Source: JAPLDA01 sp043787975
GTDB taxonomy: Bacteria > Bacteroidota > Bacteroidia > AKYH767-A > 2013-40CM-41-45
DNA: 64,000 bases
Assembly (NCBI GenBank): GCA_043787975.1
Contig: JAYVUK010000033.1
Coordinates: forward strand, 1-64,000
Direction: 5' to 3'
Shown: one piece after another, positions 9,262-18,525 of the stretch
Layout of the letters: each line of letters opens with the position of its first letter
Position numbering within the stretch: position 1 is the first letter of the stretch
The notes under the pieces: model-generated
What the model was told of the DNA's origin: nothing
The model's input: only the letters and a program-made list of their open reading frames with translations
Database searches by the model: none
Translations under genes and position numbers: made by a program

Positions 9262-10208
9262 TGAAAACAGGATCCAATAATATTGATCAGTTATTTAAGG
9301 ACTCGCTGAGTAATTTTGAAGCGGATGTGAATCCATCTGCCTGGGAAAATATTGAAAAGGGATTACAATCTCCTCCCGTTCGTGTTTTTAAGAACGTGAA
9401 GGTGAAAAATATCATCTCCTTTTTGGTATTATCAGGAGCAGCAATTTTAACGATTCTCTATTTCACAGGTAAAAAGTCAGAAACTCCGCTAACACCGTCG
9501 GATGTGAAAACAGTTCAGCAAAATCATACTCAAACGAATGCAATCGGAGACAGAAAAGCTATGCCGTCTCCGGGATTATCTTCAACGATTAAAACTGAAA
9601 ACTCCACTGTTGAAGGAAAACAAAATTCTAAAATAGAAGATCAAAAGACATCAAAAGTGCAGCGTTCAATTTCAGATGCCGATCGTTCGAAAGAGAAAGA
9701 AAGCAGTGCTCAGCAATCCTCTACTCAGACTACAACTAAAGACTTAAAAGACAATGCAATTCACCAGGATAAAAGCGTCCCTGTTGTTAAAAATATTTCG
9801 GGATCACCGGAGAATTTGAGTCTTTCAAAAACTTCTGAAAGTGATCATGATGTGAGTTTAGCGATTCCTTCCGGTGAAGAAGTAAGCAATGGACAGCAAG
9901 ATGCCAGTCCTCTTGTTGATACGGATAATAATTTTGCATTCTATATCCCGGAAGCGTTTAGTCCAAACGGAGATGGCGTGAATGATTATTTTATCCCGAT
10001 GGGACTCAATTTCAAGGATTATGAATTGAAAATTTATGATCGTTTGGGTATTGAGGTTTTCAGCTCAAAAGATATTGTAAATTCCTGGGATGGAAAATTG
10101 AGTAATGGCAAGGAAGTACCTCCCGGAATTTATCTCTACGTAATCAATGTAAAGGACCTTTCTAATAAAAACCACCCATATAAAGGCAAAATCACATTAA
10201 GACAATAA
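9261..10208 (+). CDS. One-TM protein with type B T9SS (CHU_C) sorting domain, candidate anti-sigma factor
   Basis: This 315-residue protein has four visible parts. A short acidic N-terminus of about 45 residues (LFKDSLSNFEADVNPSAWEN) resembles the cytoplasmic start of many Bacteroidota proteins encoded after ECF sigma genes. One membrane helix follows at about 50-68 (IISFLVLSGAAILTILYF). Then comes a Ser/Thr/Lys/Gln-rich linker of about 150 residues. The C-terminal domain (about 228-315) has the PEAFSPNGDGVNDYF motif of the gliding-motility/type B sorting family. There is no cleavable signal peptide, so the sorting domain should be tethered in the periplasm. A role as anti-sigma factor sensing T9SS activity is inferred from gene order and topology only. 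It could also be an anchored T9SS substrate. Confidence 0.75.
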   Translation: MKTGSNNIDQLFKDSLSNFEADVNPSAWENIEKGLQSPPVRVFKNVKVKNIISFLVLSGAAILTILYFTGKKSETPLTPSDVKTVQQNHTQTNAIGDRKAMPSPGLSSTIKTENSTVEGKQNSKIEDQKTSKVQRSISDADRSKEKESSAQQSSTQTTTKDLKDNAIHQDKSVPVVKNISGSPENLSLSKTSESDHDVSLAIPSGEEVSNGQQDASPLVDTDNNFAFYIPEAFSPNGDGVNDYFIPMGLNFKDYELKIYDRLGIEVFSSKDIVNSWDGKLSNGKEVPPGIYLYVINVKDLSNKNHPYKGKITLRQ

Positions 10209-10337
10209 TTACTAACATTCACCAAAAATAATTTTAAACCTGGTACCTGACCCATTAGATTTACAGTAAAAACCAAGCTCATATTAAATAAACTTAACTC
10301 CAGCATACTAAAAATTAAAGCATCAATCTACAAAATC

Positions 10338-13300
10338 ATGAAAACAAAAACATCCAAAACCCTAAAAAAAGGTTTCATTGCAGTTGCTATCTTATTATCC
10401 TTTGGCGTGAATAAGTCTTTTTCACAGCTACAGAATTTTGATATTAATTTTGGTGTTACAGGTGATACAATATGTGCCGGAGGCCTGGTATCAATGACTG
10501 CACATTTGGATACAATTAATATTATCCCGCAACTTGCATTTCCTGTGGGTGTTACCCTCGATGATGGGTTCAGCAGTGTAATCCCACTTCCTTTTCCTTT
10601 TACTTTTTATGGAACTGTTTATAACTCGGTTATTTTTAGTTCTAACAATGTTGTCAGTTTCAATATAGCAAATGCGGGTGCCTTTTGCCCTTGGGCTATT
10701 CCTGTTACGCCGCTACCTTTTATAGGGTCTCCTCCTCAACTTTGGAATTGTATTATGGGGCCTTGGCAGGATACGTACATAAATAATCCGGGAGGTACTT
10801 GCCGTTATGCTACCCAGGGCGTGGCTCCTAATCGGATTTTCTTCGTGGAATTTATTAATCTCCCGATGTTCTCATGTACGACAGATGGATGTTTTACGGA
10901 TCAAATTCAATTGTATGAAAATGGAAATATTGTCGAAACGCATATTCAATCCAAAACTCTTTGCCCGACCTGGAATGGCGGGAATGCTACACATGGTTTG
11001 CAAGATGCAACGGGCACCTTAGCAGACATAGTTCCCGGAAGAAATGGTACCCAGTGGACTGCCAACCATGAAGGAACACGATTTACACCGAACGGACCTG
11101 GTGCATATACGATTACAACCATTCCTTTTGCTCCGATATTAACCTATTCGTCTTCTTCTATAACATGGTACGCAAATACTGTTGCTGTAGGTTATGGTCC
11201 GAGTTTAAATGTTTCTCCTTTAGTAACTACTGATTATTATGCTTACATACAATATGGAATCGGACAAAGTTGCGACCCTGATTCCCTCATTCCTATAAAT
11301 ATTGCGGGACCATTTACAGTTACAGTTGCACCCTCATACCTTTTAAATTCGGCAGTCATTCTTCCTGCAACTAATACCAACGGTTTTGGAGTAAGTTGCA
11401 ATGGTGATCTTACCGGTTCGGCTTCAATCGCTGCAGCGGGAGGTCTCAGTCCTTTTACTTATTCCTGGAATACAGTTCCTGTACAAAATAACGACACTGC
11501 TGTTAATCTTGGTGCAGGAACTTATGTCGTTTCAGTTACTGACGCCGGAGGTTGTACAGTCACGGCTTCCGTCACTATTACACAACCACCTTTGCTTACT
11601 GCGACCGCTCCTGTTGTCGTAGGGGTGAGTTGTAACGGAGCCAGTAACGGGTCTGTTTCTGAATCACCAAGTGGAGGCACAGGTGCAGGTACCTATAGTT
11701 ATGTCTGGACTTCTGCATCAGGTATTGTTGGAACTACACAAACAGTGAATGGTCTTCCCGGAGGCAGTTATCATGTTGTGGTAACCGATGCAAATGGATG
11801 TACAACATCAGCGAATGCCTTTGTTCTTCAGCCTTCGGCTATTACAGCCATTATCCCTCCGCCAACAAATATTACATGTTTTGGAATAAATAACGGAGCA
11901 GCGACAGTAAATGCGGCCGGAGGTACAGGTGCAGGAACATATAGTTATGTATGGACAAACAGCGCGAGCACCGTAGTTGGAACTACTGCGTCAATAACTG
12001 GTCTTGCTGCGGATACGTACACCGTTACAGTAACAGATGCAAATGGATGTGTTCAGACAGCTACGACAACAATTAATCCTGCTGTAGCGGTTAGCGCAAA
12101 TATTACTTCACAAATTGATGTAACCTGTAATGGAGGAAGTGATGGTTCACTTACTGCTGTTCCCGGCGGAGGTACACCTGGATACACGTATTCATGGACA
12201 AACAGCGCCAGCACTGTAGTTGGAAACACTGCAGTTGTTGCCGGTCTTTCTGCAGGTGCATATACTGTAACGATTACGGATGCGAATGGTTGTGTTCAAA
12301 CTGCTTCAGCGACCATTACTCAATTAGCACAGGTCACAGCAACAATAGATCTTCCATCTCTAACCAGTGTAAGTTGTAACGGAGGAAACAACGGATCGGC
12401 TACTGTAAATCCAGGTGGCGGTACAGGTACATATAGTTATGTATGGACAAACACTGCCAGCGCTGTGGTTGGTAATGGTGCAACTGCAAGCAACCTTCCT
12501 ATAGACACATATACTGTTACCGTTACAGATGGGAATGGATGTGTTCAAACAGCCACAGCTGTCATCACGCAACCAACTCCTCTTGTTGCACCTATAAATG
12601 GACAAACAGATGTGAGCTGTAACGGTGGAAGTGACGGAACTGCGTCTGTAAATCCAAACGGAGGTACAGGCTTATACAATTATGTATGGACTTCCGTTTC
12701 TAGCGGTAATGTGGTTGGAACAAATATAAATGCGATTGGTCTAGCTGCTGATAACTACACAGTGCTTGTTACGGATGCGAATGGTTGCACAGCATTGCAA
12801 AATGTAACTGTAAATCAACCAACTCAAGTCACCGTAAGTGTGTCTCCGGATTCAACTATTTGTAATGGCCAGTCAACATCCATATCTGCAATAGGTAACG
12901 GAGGTACGCCAGGCTATATTTATTCATGGAGTAATTCAGTGAATGGTGCAAGCCAGGTCGTTACTCCTCCTACGGGAGCAAATGTTTACTCAGTTATTGC
13001 CACTGACTTAAACGGATGTCAGTCTTTATCAAGCTCTCTTACAGTAACGGTGAATCCTGTGCTTAATGTATCTGCTTTGGGTACTCCTTCCATTTGTATA
13101 GGTAGTACTGCAAGTATTTCATCATTGGCAGGTGGAGGTAACGGAGGTCCTTATACGTATTCGTGGAATAACGGGTCAATCCTTGGTCAGAATGCAACCG
13201 TAGCACCGGATCATGATAGTACTTTCACAGTAGAATTAAATGATGGCTGCAGTCCTCCTGTCCAGGCATCTGTAACGATTATTGTGAACGCATTACCTGT

Positions 13301-14072
13301 TGCCGATTTCTTACCACTGACAGCATCCGGTTGCCCTCCATTTAATGTTGCATTCACAGATGGTTCAATTACACCTTCCGGTTCCCAGTTTGACTGGAAT
13401 TTCGGCGATGGTTTTTCATCCCCTTCTCAAAATCCTTCTCATGTTTATTCTCAAACCGGGATCTACAATGTTTCACTGATTGTCAGAACTCCTCAGGGTT
13501 GTGCTGATACGCTGCAACAACCAAATGTAGTGACTGTACTGGAAGTTCCAGCCGCTATGTTTGCGATGTCGGATGAGCAAATAAGCATGTATAATGCAGT
13601 TGTCAGTTTTACTGATTTAAGTTCCGGAGCCATATCGCAGAGTTGGAATTTTGGTGATGGCATCGGCACTTCCGACAGCTTGAATCCTGTCTACCAGTAT
13701 ACTGCTGCGGGAACTTATACAATTCAATTGCTTGTTGAAAACAGTGCCGGATGTTTTGATTCAACACAGAGTGTGATACAGGTAAACAATGAAATTACTT
13801 TGTATGCTCCGACCGGGTTTACTCCAAACGGTGATGGTGTGAATGATTATTTCCAGGCTTATGGAATTGGAATTACAGATTATTCTATCTGGGTATATGA
13901 TCGTTGGGGATCACTTGCTTTCCACAGCAATAACAAGAACGTTGCATGGAATGGAAAAACCAACAACAGTGGAGAATTGTGTCCTAGCGATGTATATGTT
14001 TATAAAATCCAATACACAGATGTGGATGGTAAAGCGCATGATTATGTTGGTCATGTAACAATTACAAGATAA
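10338..14072 (+). CDS. Large secreted SprB-repeat / PKD surface protein with type B T9SS sorting domain
   Basis: This 1244-residue protein starts with a signal peptide ending at about residue 30 (GVNKSFSQ). An N-terminal beta-rich domain (about 30-270) contains FPFTFYGTVYNS and resembles NIDO-like folds; that is tentative. Six clear SprB repeats follow (motif VSCNG..GS...GGTG.YSYVW...VTDANGC), then two degenerate repeats, then two PKD domains with W-N-F-G-D-G cores. The end is a CHU_C sorting domain (FTPNGDGVNDYF). SprB-type proteins are adhesins displayed by T9SS and moved by the gliding motor in Flavobacterium; adhesion or motility is inferred here. It lies 129 bp downstream of the candidate anti-sigma gene, probably in the same regulon, and ends at a strong terminator. 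Confidence 0.9.
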   Translation: MKTKTSKTLKKGFIAVAILLSFGVNKSFSQLQNFDINFGVTGDTICAGGLVSMTAHLDTINIIPQLAFPVGVTLDDGFSSVIPLPFPFTFYGTVYNSVIFSSNNVVSFNIANAGAFCPWAIPVTPLPFIGSPPQLWNCIMGPWQDTYINNPGGTCRYATQGVAPNRIFFVEFINLPMFSCTTDGCFTDQIQLYENGNIVETHIQSKTLCPTWNGGNATHGLQDATGTLADIVPGRNGTQWTANHEGTRFTPNGPGAYTITTIPFAPILTYSSSSITWYANTVAVGYGPSLNVSPLVTTDYYAYIQYGIGQSCDPDSLIPINIAGPFTVTVAPSYLLNSAVILPATNTNGFGVSCNGDLTGSASIAAAGGLSPFTYSWNTVPVQNNDTAVNLGAGTYVVSVTDAGGCTVTASVTITQPPLLTATAPVVVGVSCNGASNGSVSESPSGGTGAGTYSYVWTSASGIVGTTQTVNGLPGGSYHVVVTDANGCTTSANAFVLQPSAITAIIPPPTNITCFGINNGAATVNAAGGTGAGTYSYVWTNSASTVVGTTASITGLAADTYTVTVTDANGCVQTATTTINPAVAVSANITSQIDVTCNGGSDGSLTAVPGGGTPGYTYSWTNSASTVVGNTAVVAGLSAGAYTVTITDANGCVQTASATITQLAQVTATIDLPSLTSVSCNGGNNGSATVNPGGGTGTYSYVWTNTASAVVGNGATASNLPIDTYTVTVTDGNGCVQTATAVITQPTPLVAPINGQTDVSCNGGSDGTASVNPNGGTGLYNYVWTSVSSGNVVGTNINAIGLAADNYTVLVTDANGCTALQNVTVNQPTQVTVSVSPDSTICNGQSTSISAIGNGGTPGYIYSWSNSVNGASQVVTPPTGANVYSVIATDLNGCQSLSSSLTVTVNPVLNVSALGTPSICIGSTASISSLAGGGNGGPYTYSWNNGSILGQNATVAPDHDSTFTVELNDGCSPPVQASVTIIVNALPVADFLPLTASGCPPFNVAFTDGSITPSGSQFDWNFGDGFSSPSQNPSHVYSQTGIYNVSLIVRTPQGCADTLQQPNVVTVLEVPAAMFAMSDEQISMYNAVVSFTDLSSGAISQSWNFGDGIGTSDSLNPVYQYTAAGTYTIQLLVENSAGCFDSTQSVIQVNNEITLYAPTGFTPNGDGVNDYFQAYGIGITDYSIWVYDRWGSLAFHSNNKNVAWNGKTNNSGELCPSDVYVYKIQYTDVDGKAHDYVGHVTITR
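11390..12850 (+). repeat. Tandem SprB-repeat coding array (six clear units)
   Basis: Six in-frame units of about 234-249 bp each encode a C-N-G start motif, with the Cys codons at about 11397, 11631, 11876, 12125, 12375 and 12618. Units 3, 4 and 5 are the most alike and share words such as TATGGACAAACA and GATGCGAATGG. That points to recent duplication or gene conversion. Confidence 0.85.
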
Positions 14073-14091
14073 ACTTACAGCGAATAAAAAA

Positions 14092-14131
14092 TAAGGAGTC
14101 TGTCTGAAAAATAAAGACAGGCTCCTTTTTA
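14092..14131 (+). terminator. Intrinsic terminator after the SprB-repeat gene
   Basis: AAGGAGTCTGTC pairs with GACAGGCTCCTT (one G-U pair) around an 11-base A/T loop and runs into T5. It separates the adhesin transcript from the small lipoprotein gene. Confidence 0.85.
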
Positions 14132-14234
14132 ATTATAGATTGTGCATCTAAATTTGAAAAAAAATTGGAGACTTATGAGAAATCCTTTTAACTTTGGCGA
14201 CCCAATTACATCTAAATCAGGTATTATAAAAAAA

Positions 14235-14918
14235 ATGAAAAAGAACATACTTCTTATTAATGTTATAGCGATTGCATTTTCTGCAATGGTTATTAATGGT
14301 TGCAAGAAAAGTGATGATACGGCTAGCAGCTCAGGTTCAGACAATACACCTCCTGCGATTACAATTACGGGAAGTAACCCGGCAAGTGTAACTCTTGGCC
14401 ATTCTTATTCTGATGCAGGAGCAACTGCATCCGACCTGGTGGATGGAACAGTTGCTGTTACTTCATCCGGTAATGTGAACACCGGTGTGGCAGGTGCATA
14501 TACAATTACCTATTCCGCTTCTGACCAGGCCGGCAATTCTGTGACAGCTGCCAGAACGGTAAATGTTGTTATTGCGAGGGAAAACTATATTTGGGATGCT
14601 ACTACCACGGTACATCATACATATTCGGCTCATGATTCATCCTATGTTACCGGAGTGAGTACTTACACAGGTACTATTTCCGCAGGTACAGCAGCTAACG
14701 CGATTGTAATTCATAATTTGGTGAGTAGCGGTGCAGGTACAAACTGCAATGCAACTATAAGCGGAGCAACAGTGACAATAACCAATGCTGTAATTTCAAG
14801 TTATACTGTAAACGGAACCGGAACGATGAACAGTACAGGGACTCAAATCACGCTGAATTATACAACCACATTAGGTGCCGGAACAATTCAGCATCATGCG
14901 ATTCTAACGAGACTATAA
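14235..14918 (+). CDS. Lipoprotein with a DUF5011-type Ig-like domain
   Basis: Starting at the ATG at 14235 the protein has 227 residues, begins MKKNILLINVIAIAF, and has a lipobox VINGC, so Cys19 is the probable lipidation site. An upstream in-frame ATG at 14142 would put 31 charged residues before the signal and is rejected. After a Ser-rich spacer, residues about 35-110 form one DUF5011/HYR-like Ig fold (SYSDAGATASDLVDGTVAVT, then TYSASDQAGNS). The C-terminal half is a Thr/Gly-rich beta region (YTGTISAGTAANAIVI) that I do not recognise. It is probably an outer-membrane surface lipoprotein. Terminators lie on both sides, so it is likely monocistronic. Confidence 0.75.
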   Translation: MKKNILLINVIAIAFSAMVINGCKKSDDTASSSGSDNTPPAITITGSNPASVTLGHSYSDAGATASDLVDGTVAVTSSGNVNTGVAGAYTITYSASDQAGNSVTAARTVNVVIARENYIWDATTTVHHTYSAHDSSYVTGVSTYTGTISAGTAANAIVIHNLVSSGAGTNCNATISGATVTITNAVISSYTVNGTGTMNSTGTQITLNYTTTLGAGTIQHHAILTRL

Positions 14919-14935
14919 AAATTAATAAGGTATTT

Positions 14936-14973
14936 TAAAAGGCTGTTCTTTTTAAAGGGCAGCTTTTTTTTTG
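14936..14973 (+). terminator. Intrinsic terminator after the Ig-like lipoprotein gene
   Basis: The stem GGCTGTTC / GGGCAGC (with U-G pairs) is flanked by A4 on the left and T9 on the right. Confidence 0.75.
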
Positions 14974-15069
14974 AGTGAAATTTGATATTCTTCAAATGGA
15001 TTCTTTGAAACAAAGACAAACAATTTTTCTATGAATTTTGAAAAAGGGTTTAAGGTGGTTTCGCCGGGT

Positions 15070-15104
15070 AAAAAAAAATCCTTCCCAAATTATGAGAAGG
15101 ATTT
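15070..15104 (-). terminator. Intrinsic terminator of dnaA
   Basis: On the minus strand AAATCCTTC pairs with GAAGGATTT around an 11-base loop and is followed by a T8 run (A-run at 15071-15078 on the plus strand). It lies 31 bp past the dnaA stop. Confidence 0.85.
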
Positions 15105-15134
15105 ATCGGTTTTTAAATTTAATCGGCGAATTGT

Positions 15135-16568
15135 TTATTTTCCGCTCACGCTGATTTTCTTTTGAAGTTCCTGAACGCTCGCTTTGAATTTTTTATCGGT
15201 CTCAATCAGGTTATTTACGGTGCGACAGGCGTGAAGAACAGTTGCATGATCTTTTCCTCCGCAATGTGCGCCAATGTTTGAAAGCGAAGACTTCGTCATG
15301 CTTTTTGCAAAGAACATGGCGATCTGCCTTGCCTGCACAACCTGGCGTTTACGGGTTTTTGATTTCAGCATTTCAATCGGAAGATCAAAATAATCACATA
15401 CTACTTTTTGTATGTAATCAATAGAAACTTCGTGGTTCGTATTTTTTACAAACTTGTCAATCATTTGCTTGGCAAGTTCGAGTGTTACCGCTTTCCGGTT
15501 GAGAGAAGACTGGGCAAGAATGGAGATTAATGCTCCTTCCAGTTCACGAACGTTTGATGTGATGCTGTATGCAATGTATTCCACAATGTCTTTTGGCAAT
15601 TCGATTCCATCTACATACATTTTCTTGTGAAGAATGGCAATGCGGGTTTCGAGATCCGGCATCTGAAGATCAGCTGCAAGTCCCCATTTGAATCTTGAAA
15701 GTAAACGTTGCTCCATTCCCTGTATATCAACGGGCGCTTTATCGGACGTAAGAATTAATTGTTTGCCTGTTTGATGGAGATGATTGAACACATGGAAAAA
15801 AACATCCTGTGTTTTTTCTTTGCCGGCAAAAAACTGGATGTCATCCAAAATCAATACGTCAATCATCTGGTAGAAATGAATGAAATCGTTTTGCGCATTG
15901 TTTTTTACAGCATCAATAAACTGGTGTGTAAACTTTTCAGACGATACATACAATACTGTTTTTCCCGGATGTTGATTTTTAATTTCAATACCGATTGAAT
16001 GAGCAAGATGTGTTTTTCCCATCCCAACTCCACCATAGAGTAGAAGTGGGTTGAAAGAAGTTCCTCCCGGCTTACTCGCAACAGCATATCCTGCTGATCG
16101 TGCGAGACGGTTGCAATCTCCTTCAATAAATGTTTCAAACGAATAGGCCGGGTTGAGTTGTGATTCTACATTTACCTTTTTCAATCCTGGAATGACAAAA
16201 GGATTACGGATGGTTTTGTCCACCGTTACAGGAACCGACATCGGGCTGTTTTTCAAATCGCTGTTATTCCGTGCAGGAATTTTTACCGTGTAAGGTTTTG
16301 CATCTGCTACGGCATTTTCCATCACGATGCTGTATTCAAGTCGTCCTTCGTTACCAAGCTGGTTACGAATTATTTTTCGGAGTAACGTGATGTAGTGCTC
16401 TTCCAGCCATTCGTAAAAAAACTGGCTGGGTACTTCGATGGTTAAAATTTTCCCTTCGAGCTTCACCGGTTTAATCGGTTCAAACCAGGTCTTGAAGCTT
16501 TGTGCACTTACATTGTCTTTGATTATCTGAAGACATTTCTTCCAAACGTTCTCATAAGTTTTGTCCAT
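15135..16568 (-). CDS. dnaA: Chromosomal replication initiator protein DnaA
   Basis: This 477-residue protein is DnaA. It has domain I (WKKCLQII, then SFKTWFEPIKP), a short linker domain II, an AAA+ domain with Walker A GGVGMGKT at about 179-186 and Walker B LILDDIQFF, and the DNA-binding domain IV with the signature GGKDHATVLHACR. I start at the ATG at 16568; a TTG four codons upstream is the only extension. DnaA binds oriC and opens it in its ATP form. I found no cluster of TTATCCACA-type boxes in the 16569-16722 leader or in the downstream gap, so the origin may lie elsewhere. It ends at its own terminator. Confidence 0.97.
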   Translation of the reverse strand: MDKTYENVWKKCLQIIKDNVSAQSFKTWFEPIKPVKLEGKILTIEVPSQFFYEWLEEHYITLLRKIIRNQLGNEGRLEYSIVMENAVADAKPYTVKIPARNNSDLKNSPMSVPVTVDKTIRNPFVIPGLKKVNVESQLNPAYSFETFIEGDCNRLARSAGYAVASKPGGTSFNPLLLYGGVGMGKTHLAHSIGIEIKNQHPGKTVLYVSSEKFTHQFIDAVKNNAQNDFIHFYQMIDVLILDDIQFFAGKEKTQDVFFHVFNHLHQTGKQLILTSDKAPVDIQGMEQRLLSRFKWGLAADLQMPDLETRIAILHKKMYVDGIELPKDIVEYIAYSITSNVRELEGALISILAQSSLNRKAVTLELAKQMIDKFVKNTNHEVSIDYIQKVVCDYFDLPIEMLKSKTRKRQVVQARQIAMFFAKSMTKSSLSNIGAHCGGKDHATVLHACRTVNNLIETDKKFKASVQELQKKISVSGK

Positions 16569-16722
16569 GGTTGTTTTCAAGAAAAAGTGTTTTTATGTTG
16601 ATGTGTTTCGTTGTTTCGTATTGAATCCCTGTATTGATGCCTGTTTGAGAGGCGGTGTTGTTTAAGTTAATTCGTTTAAATTTTAGCTAACAAATGTTTG
16701 CATAAAAAAAATAAAAAAAAAA

Positions 16723-17658
16723 TTAAATTGCTATTGGTTTTTTGGAAATTTTTACTGTACTACCAAACGCTTCTTTTTTCTTTGATTTTTTTTCAATGTA
16801 ATAATCGATCCGTCCTAATTTTATTCCTGCCCATCCAACCTGTGCAACTAAAATTTCTTTTCCATCACGATTTTTGTAACGCACAGGTTCGTCGAGGAAT
16901 GTATGCGTGTGTCCTCCCAAAATTAAATCAATGTTGCTGGATTGCTTTGCAAGTACTTCATCCGAAATTTTTTCTTCTTTGTATTTATATCCAAGATGCG
17001 AAAGACAAATAACGAGATCACATTTCTTTTCTTCTTTCAACAAGCGTCCGTAGTATGCAGCTTTGGGAACAGGATCAAGGTAAACAGTATTTCCGTACAA
17101 TTTTTTTTCAACGAGCCCCTGGAGTTCGATTCCCAATCCAAAGACACCGATTTTGATTCCTCCTTTATCAAATATTTTATACGGTTGTGTTTTATTATTC
17201 AATGGTGTGTCACTGAAATCATAATTGGAACAAAGCAAAGGAAAGTTTGCATTCGGTAATTGTTTAACCAGTCCGTCCATCCCGTTATCAAAATCATGAT
17301 TGCCGATGGTGGATGCATCGTAACCCATGTCACTCATCATTTTAAATTCCACTTCACCTCCATACATATTAAAGTAAGGTGTGCCTTGGAACGTATCTCC
17401 CACGTCCAGCAACAAAACATGTTGTTCTTCCGCCCGTATTTTTTTTATCAACGCTGAACGTCTTGCGACTCCTCCAAGTCCCGGGTACTTTGAATCATTC
17501 TCAGGAAACGGATCGATGTGGCTATGTACATCGTTTGTATGAAGGATGGTAATCTTTACGATTTCATTTTTTGCAAACAGGTCAAGCGGAAAACTGCTCA
17601 GGCCCATCAGGGCTGCGCTTCCGGCAATCGTTCTCAAAAAATCTCTTCTATTTGACAT
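16723..17658 (-). CDS. Tat-exported metallophosphatase (N-terminal half of a UshA-type 5'-nucleotidase)
   Basis: This 311-residue protein opens with a twin-arginine signal (SNRRDFLRTIAGSAALMG). All metallophosphatase motifs are present: HTNDVHSH, VGDTFQG, GNHDFDNG, SHLGY and GGHTHT. These bind two metal ions and hydrolyse phosphomonoesters of nucleotides in the periplasm. The C-terminal substrate-specificity domain normally fused to it is instead encoded by the preceding gene, which it overlaps by 11 bp. The protein ends soon after the catalytic domain at the normal boundary, so this is a split enzyme rather than a truncated one. A long A/T run follows before dnaA. Confidence 0.88.
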   Translation of the reverse strand: MSNRRDFLRTIAGSAALMGLSSFPLDLFAKNEIVKITILHTNDVHSHIDPFPENDSKYPGLGGVARRSALIKKIRAEEQHVLLLDVGDTFQGTPYFNMYGGEVEFKMMSDMGYDASTIGNHDFDNGMDGLVKQLPNANFPLLCSNYDFSDTPLNNKTQPYKIFDKGGIKIGVFGLGIELQGLVEKKLYGNTVYLDPVPKAAYYGRLLKEEKKCDLVICLSHLGYKYKEEKISDEVLAKQSSNIDLILGGHTHTFLDEPVRYKNRDGKEILVAQVGWAGIKLGRIDYYIEKKSKKKEAFGSTVKISKKPIAI

Positions 17659-18409
17659 CGATGATTCGTTGATCTGATTTTACAACAAGGTGTTCATCAG
17701 CTTTTGATTTCTGCTTCAGGTACTGGATGATTGCATCCCGGACTTTTAAATTCAATGATTCTTTTTCTTTTATTTCAGCAAGAAAAAAATACTGGTCACC
17801 GCCTCCTGCAAGATAATCGGAAGTAACCGCTTTGTACGTCTTTGTTGAATCAAATGGTTGGTTACTGATTTCAATATTCACGGCTTCTTTGTCTTTGATC
17901 CTGAATTTCACTCCTGCAACAGGTGCTCCGTCTTTAGCGGCTATGAAGTTAAAAATTTTTTTCACCACTGTTCCATTTAATTTCAAAACGACCAATTCAT
18001 TTTCAAATGGCATCAATTCAAAAACATTTCCTTTGGTGATGTTCCCTTTGGGTAATGAGTTTCGTAAACCTCCGTTGTTCAGAAAAATAAAATCAATTGG
18101 TTTCTCGTCTGAAGGATAATACGCTTTGTTGGCAACGCTGAGACATGCATCCGAAACAAAATCTCCGAGCAAACTTTCGGGAGTGCCTTTTTCCAAGGCT
18201 TGTTCTGAAAAGGCAAGCACGGCACTCATATCTGCATCCAGTGATTTTTTGTACGGAAGAATTTTATAATAAAGTAGAGAATCCACATCGCTGCTTCCTG
18301 ACTTCGCAAGTTGATAATTTTTAGTTTCAACTTTTGTAATTCGCGCATGGGTTCCACAACCTGCGCTGAGCAAGGGAAAAAGTGCAACGATGAAAAATTT
18401 TGAGTACAT
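17648..18409 (-). CDS. 5'-nucleotidase C-terminal-domain lipoprotein (specificity half of a split enzyme)
   Basis: This 253-residue lipoprotein has signal MYSKFFIVALFPLLSAGC, with the lipobox Cys at residue 18. The rest is the 5'-nucleotidase C-terminal domain: LGDFVSDACLSVANKAYY, the substrate-loop motif NNGGLRNSLPKG, and the late SDYLAGGGDQYFFL stretch, whose aromatic residues stack on the nucleotide base in characterised enzymes. It has no metal-binding motifs of its own. The next gene supplies them, overlapping by 11 bp, so the two products probably act together in the periplasm to salvage nucleosides and phosphate. In fused homologues the order is catalytic half first; here it is reversed. 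Confidence 0.85.
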   Translation of the reverse strand: MYSKFFIVALFPLLSAGCGTHARITKVETKNYQLAKSGSSDVDSLLYYKILPYKKSLDADMSAVLAFSEQALEKGTPESLLGDFVSDACLSVANKAYYPSDEKPIDFIFLNNGGLRNSLPKGNITKGNVFELMPFENELVVLKLNGTVVKKIFNFIAAKDGAPVAGVKFRIKDKEAVNIEISNQPFDSTKTYKAVTSDYLAGGGDQYFFLAEIKEKESLNLKVRDAIIQYLKQKSKADEHLVVKSDQRIIDVK

Positions 18410-18525
18410 GAACTAAAAAAATGGTTTGATATTTTTGGTTGTCACAATGATAAAAAATTTAGTTTGTATTTTCACACACGGAAAAAAATAAAAAAAAAAT
18501 TTAAAAATATTTTTCCGATTTATTT

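Noticed and set aside
11390..12850. Possible CRISPR or satellite array
   Set aside because: The roughly 240-bp periodicity is in frame and encodes SprB domains.
14142..14234. 31-residue extension before the Ig-like lipoprotein
   Set aside because: It would bury the lipoprotein signal behind charged residues and starts next to the terminator of the previous gene.
16723..18409. Frameshifted single ushA gene
   Set aside because: The halves are in reversed order and each has a complete signal peptide, a start and a natural domain border, so this is a true split rather than a broken fusion.
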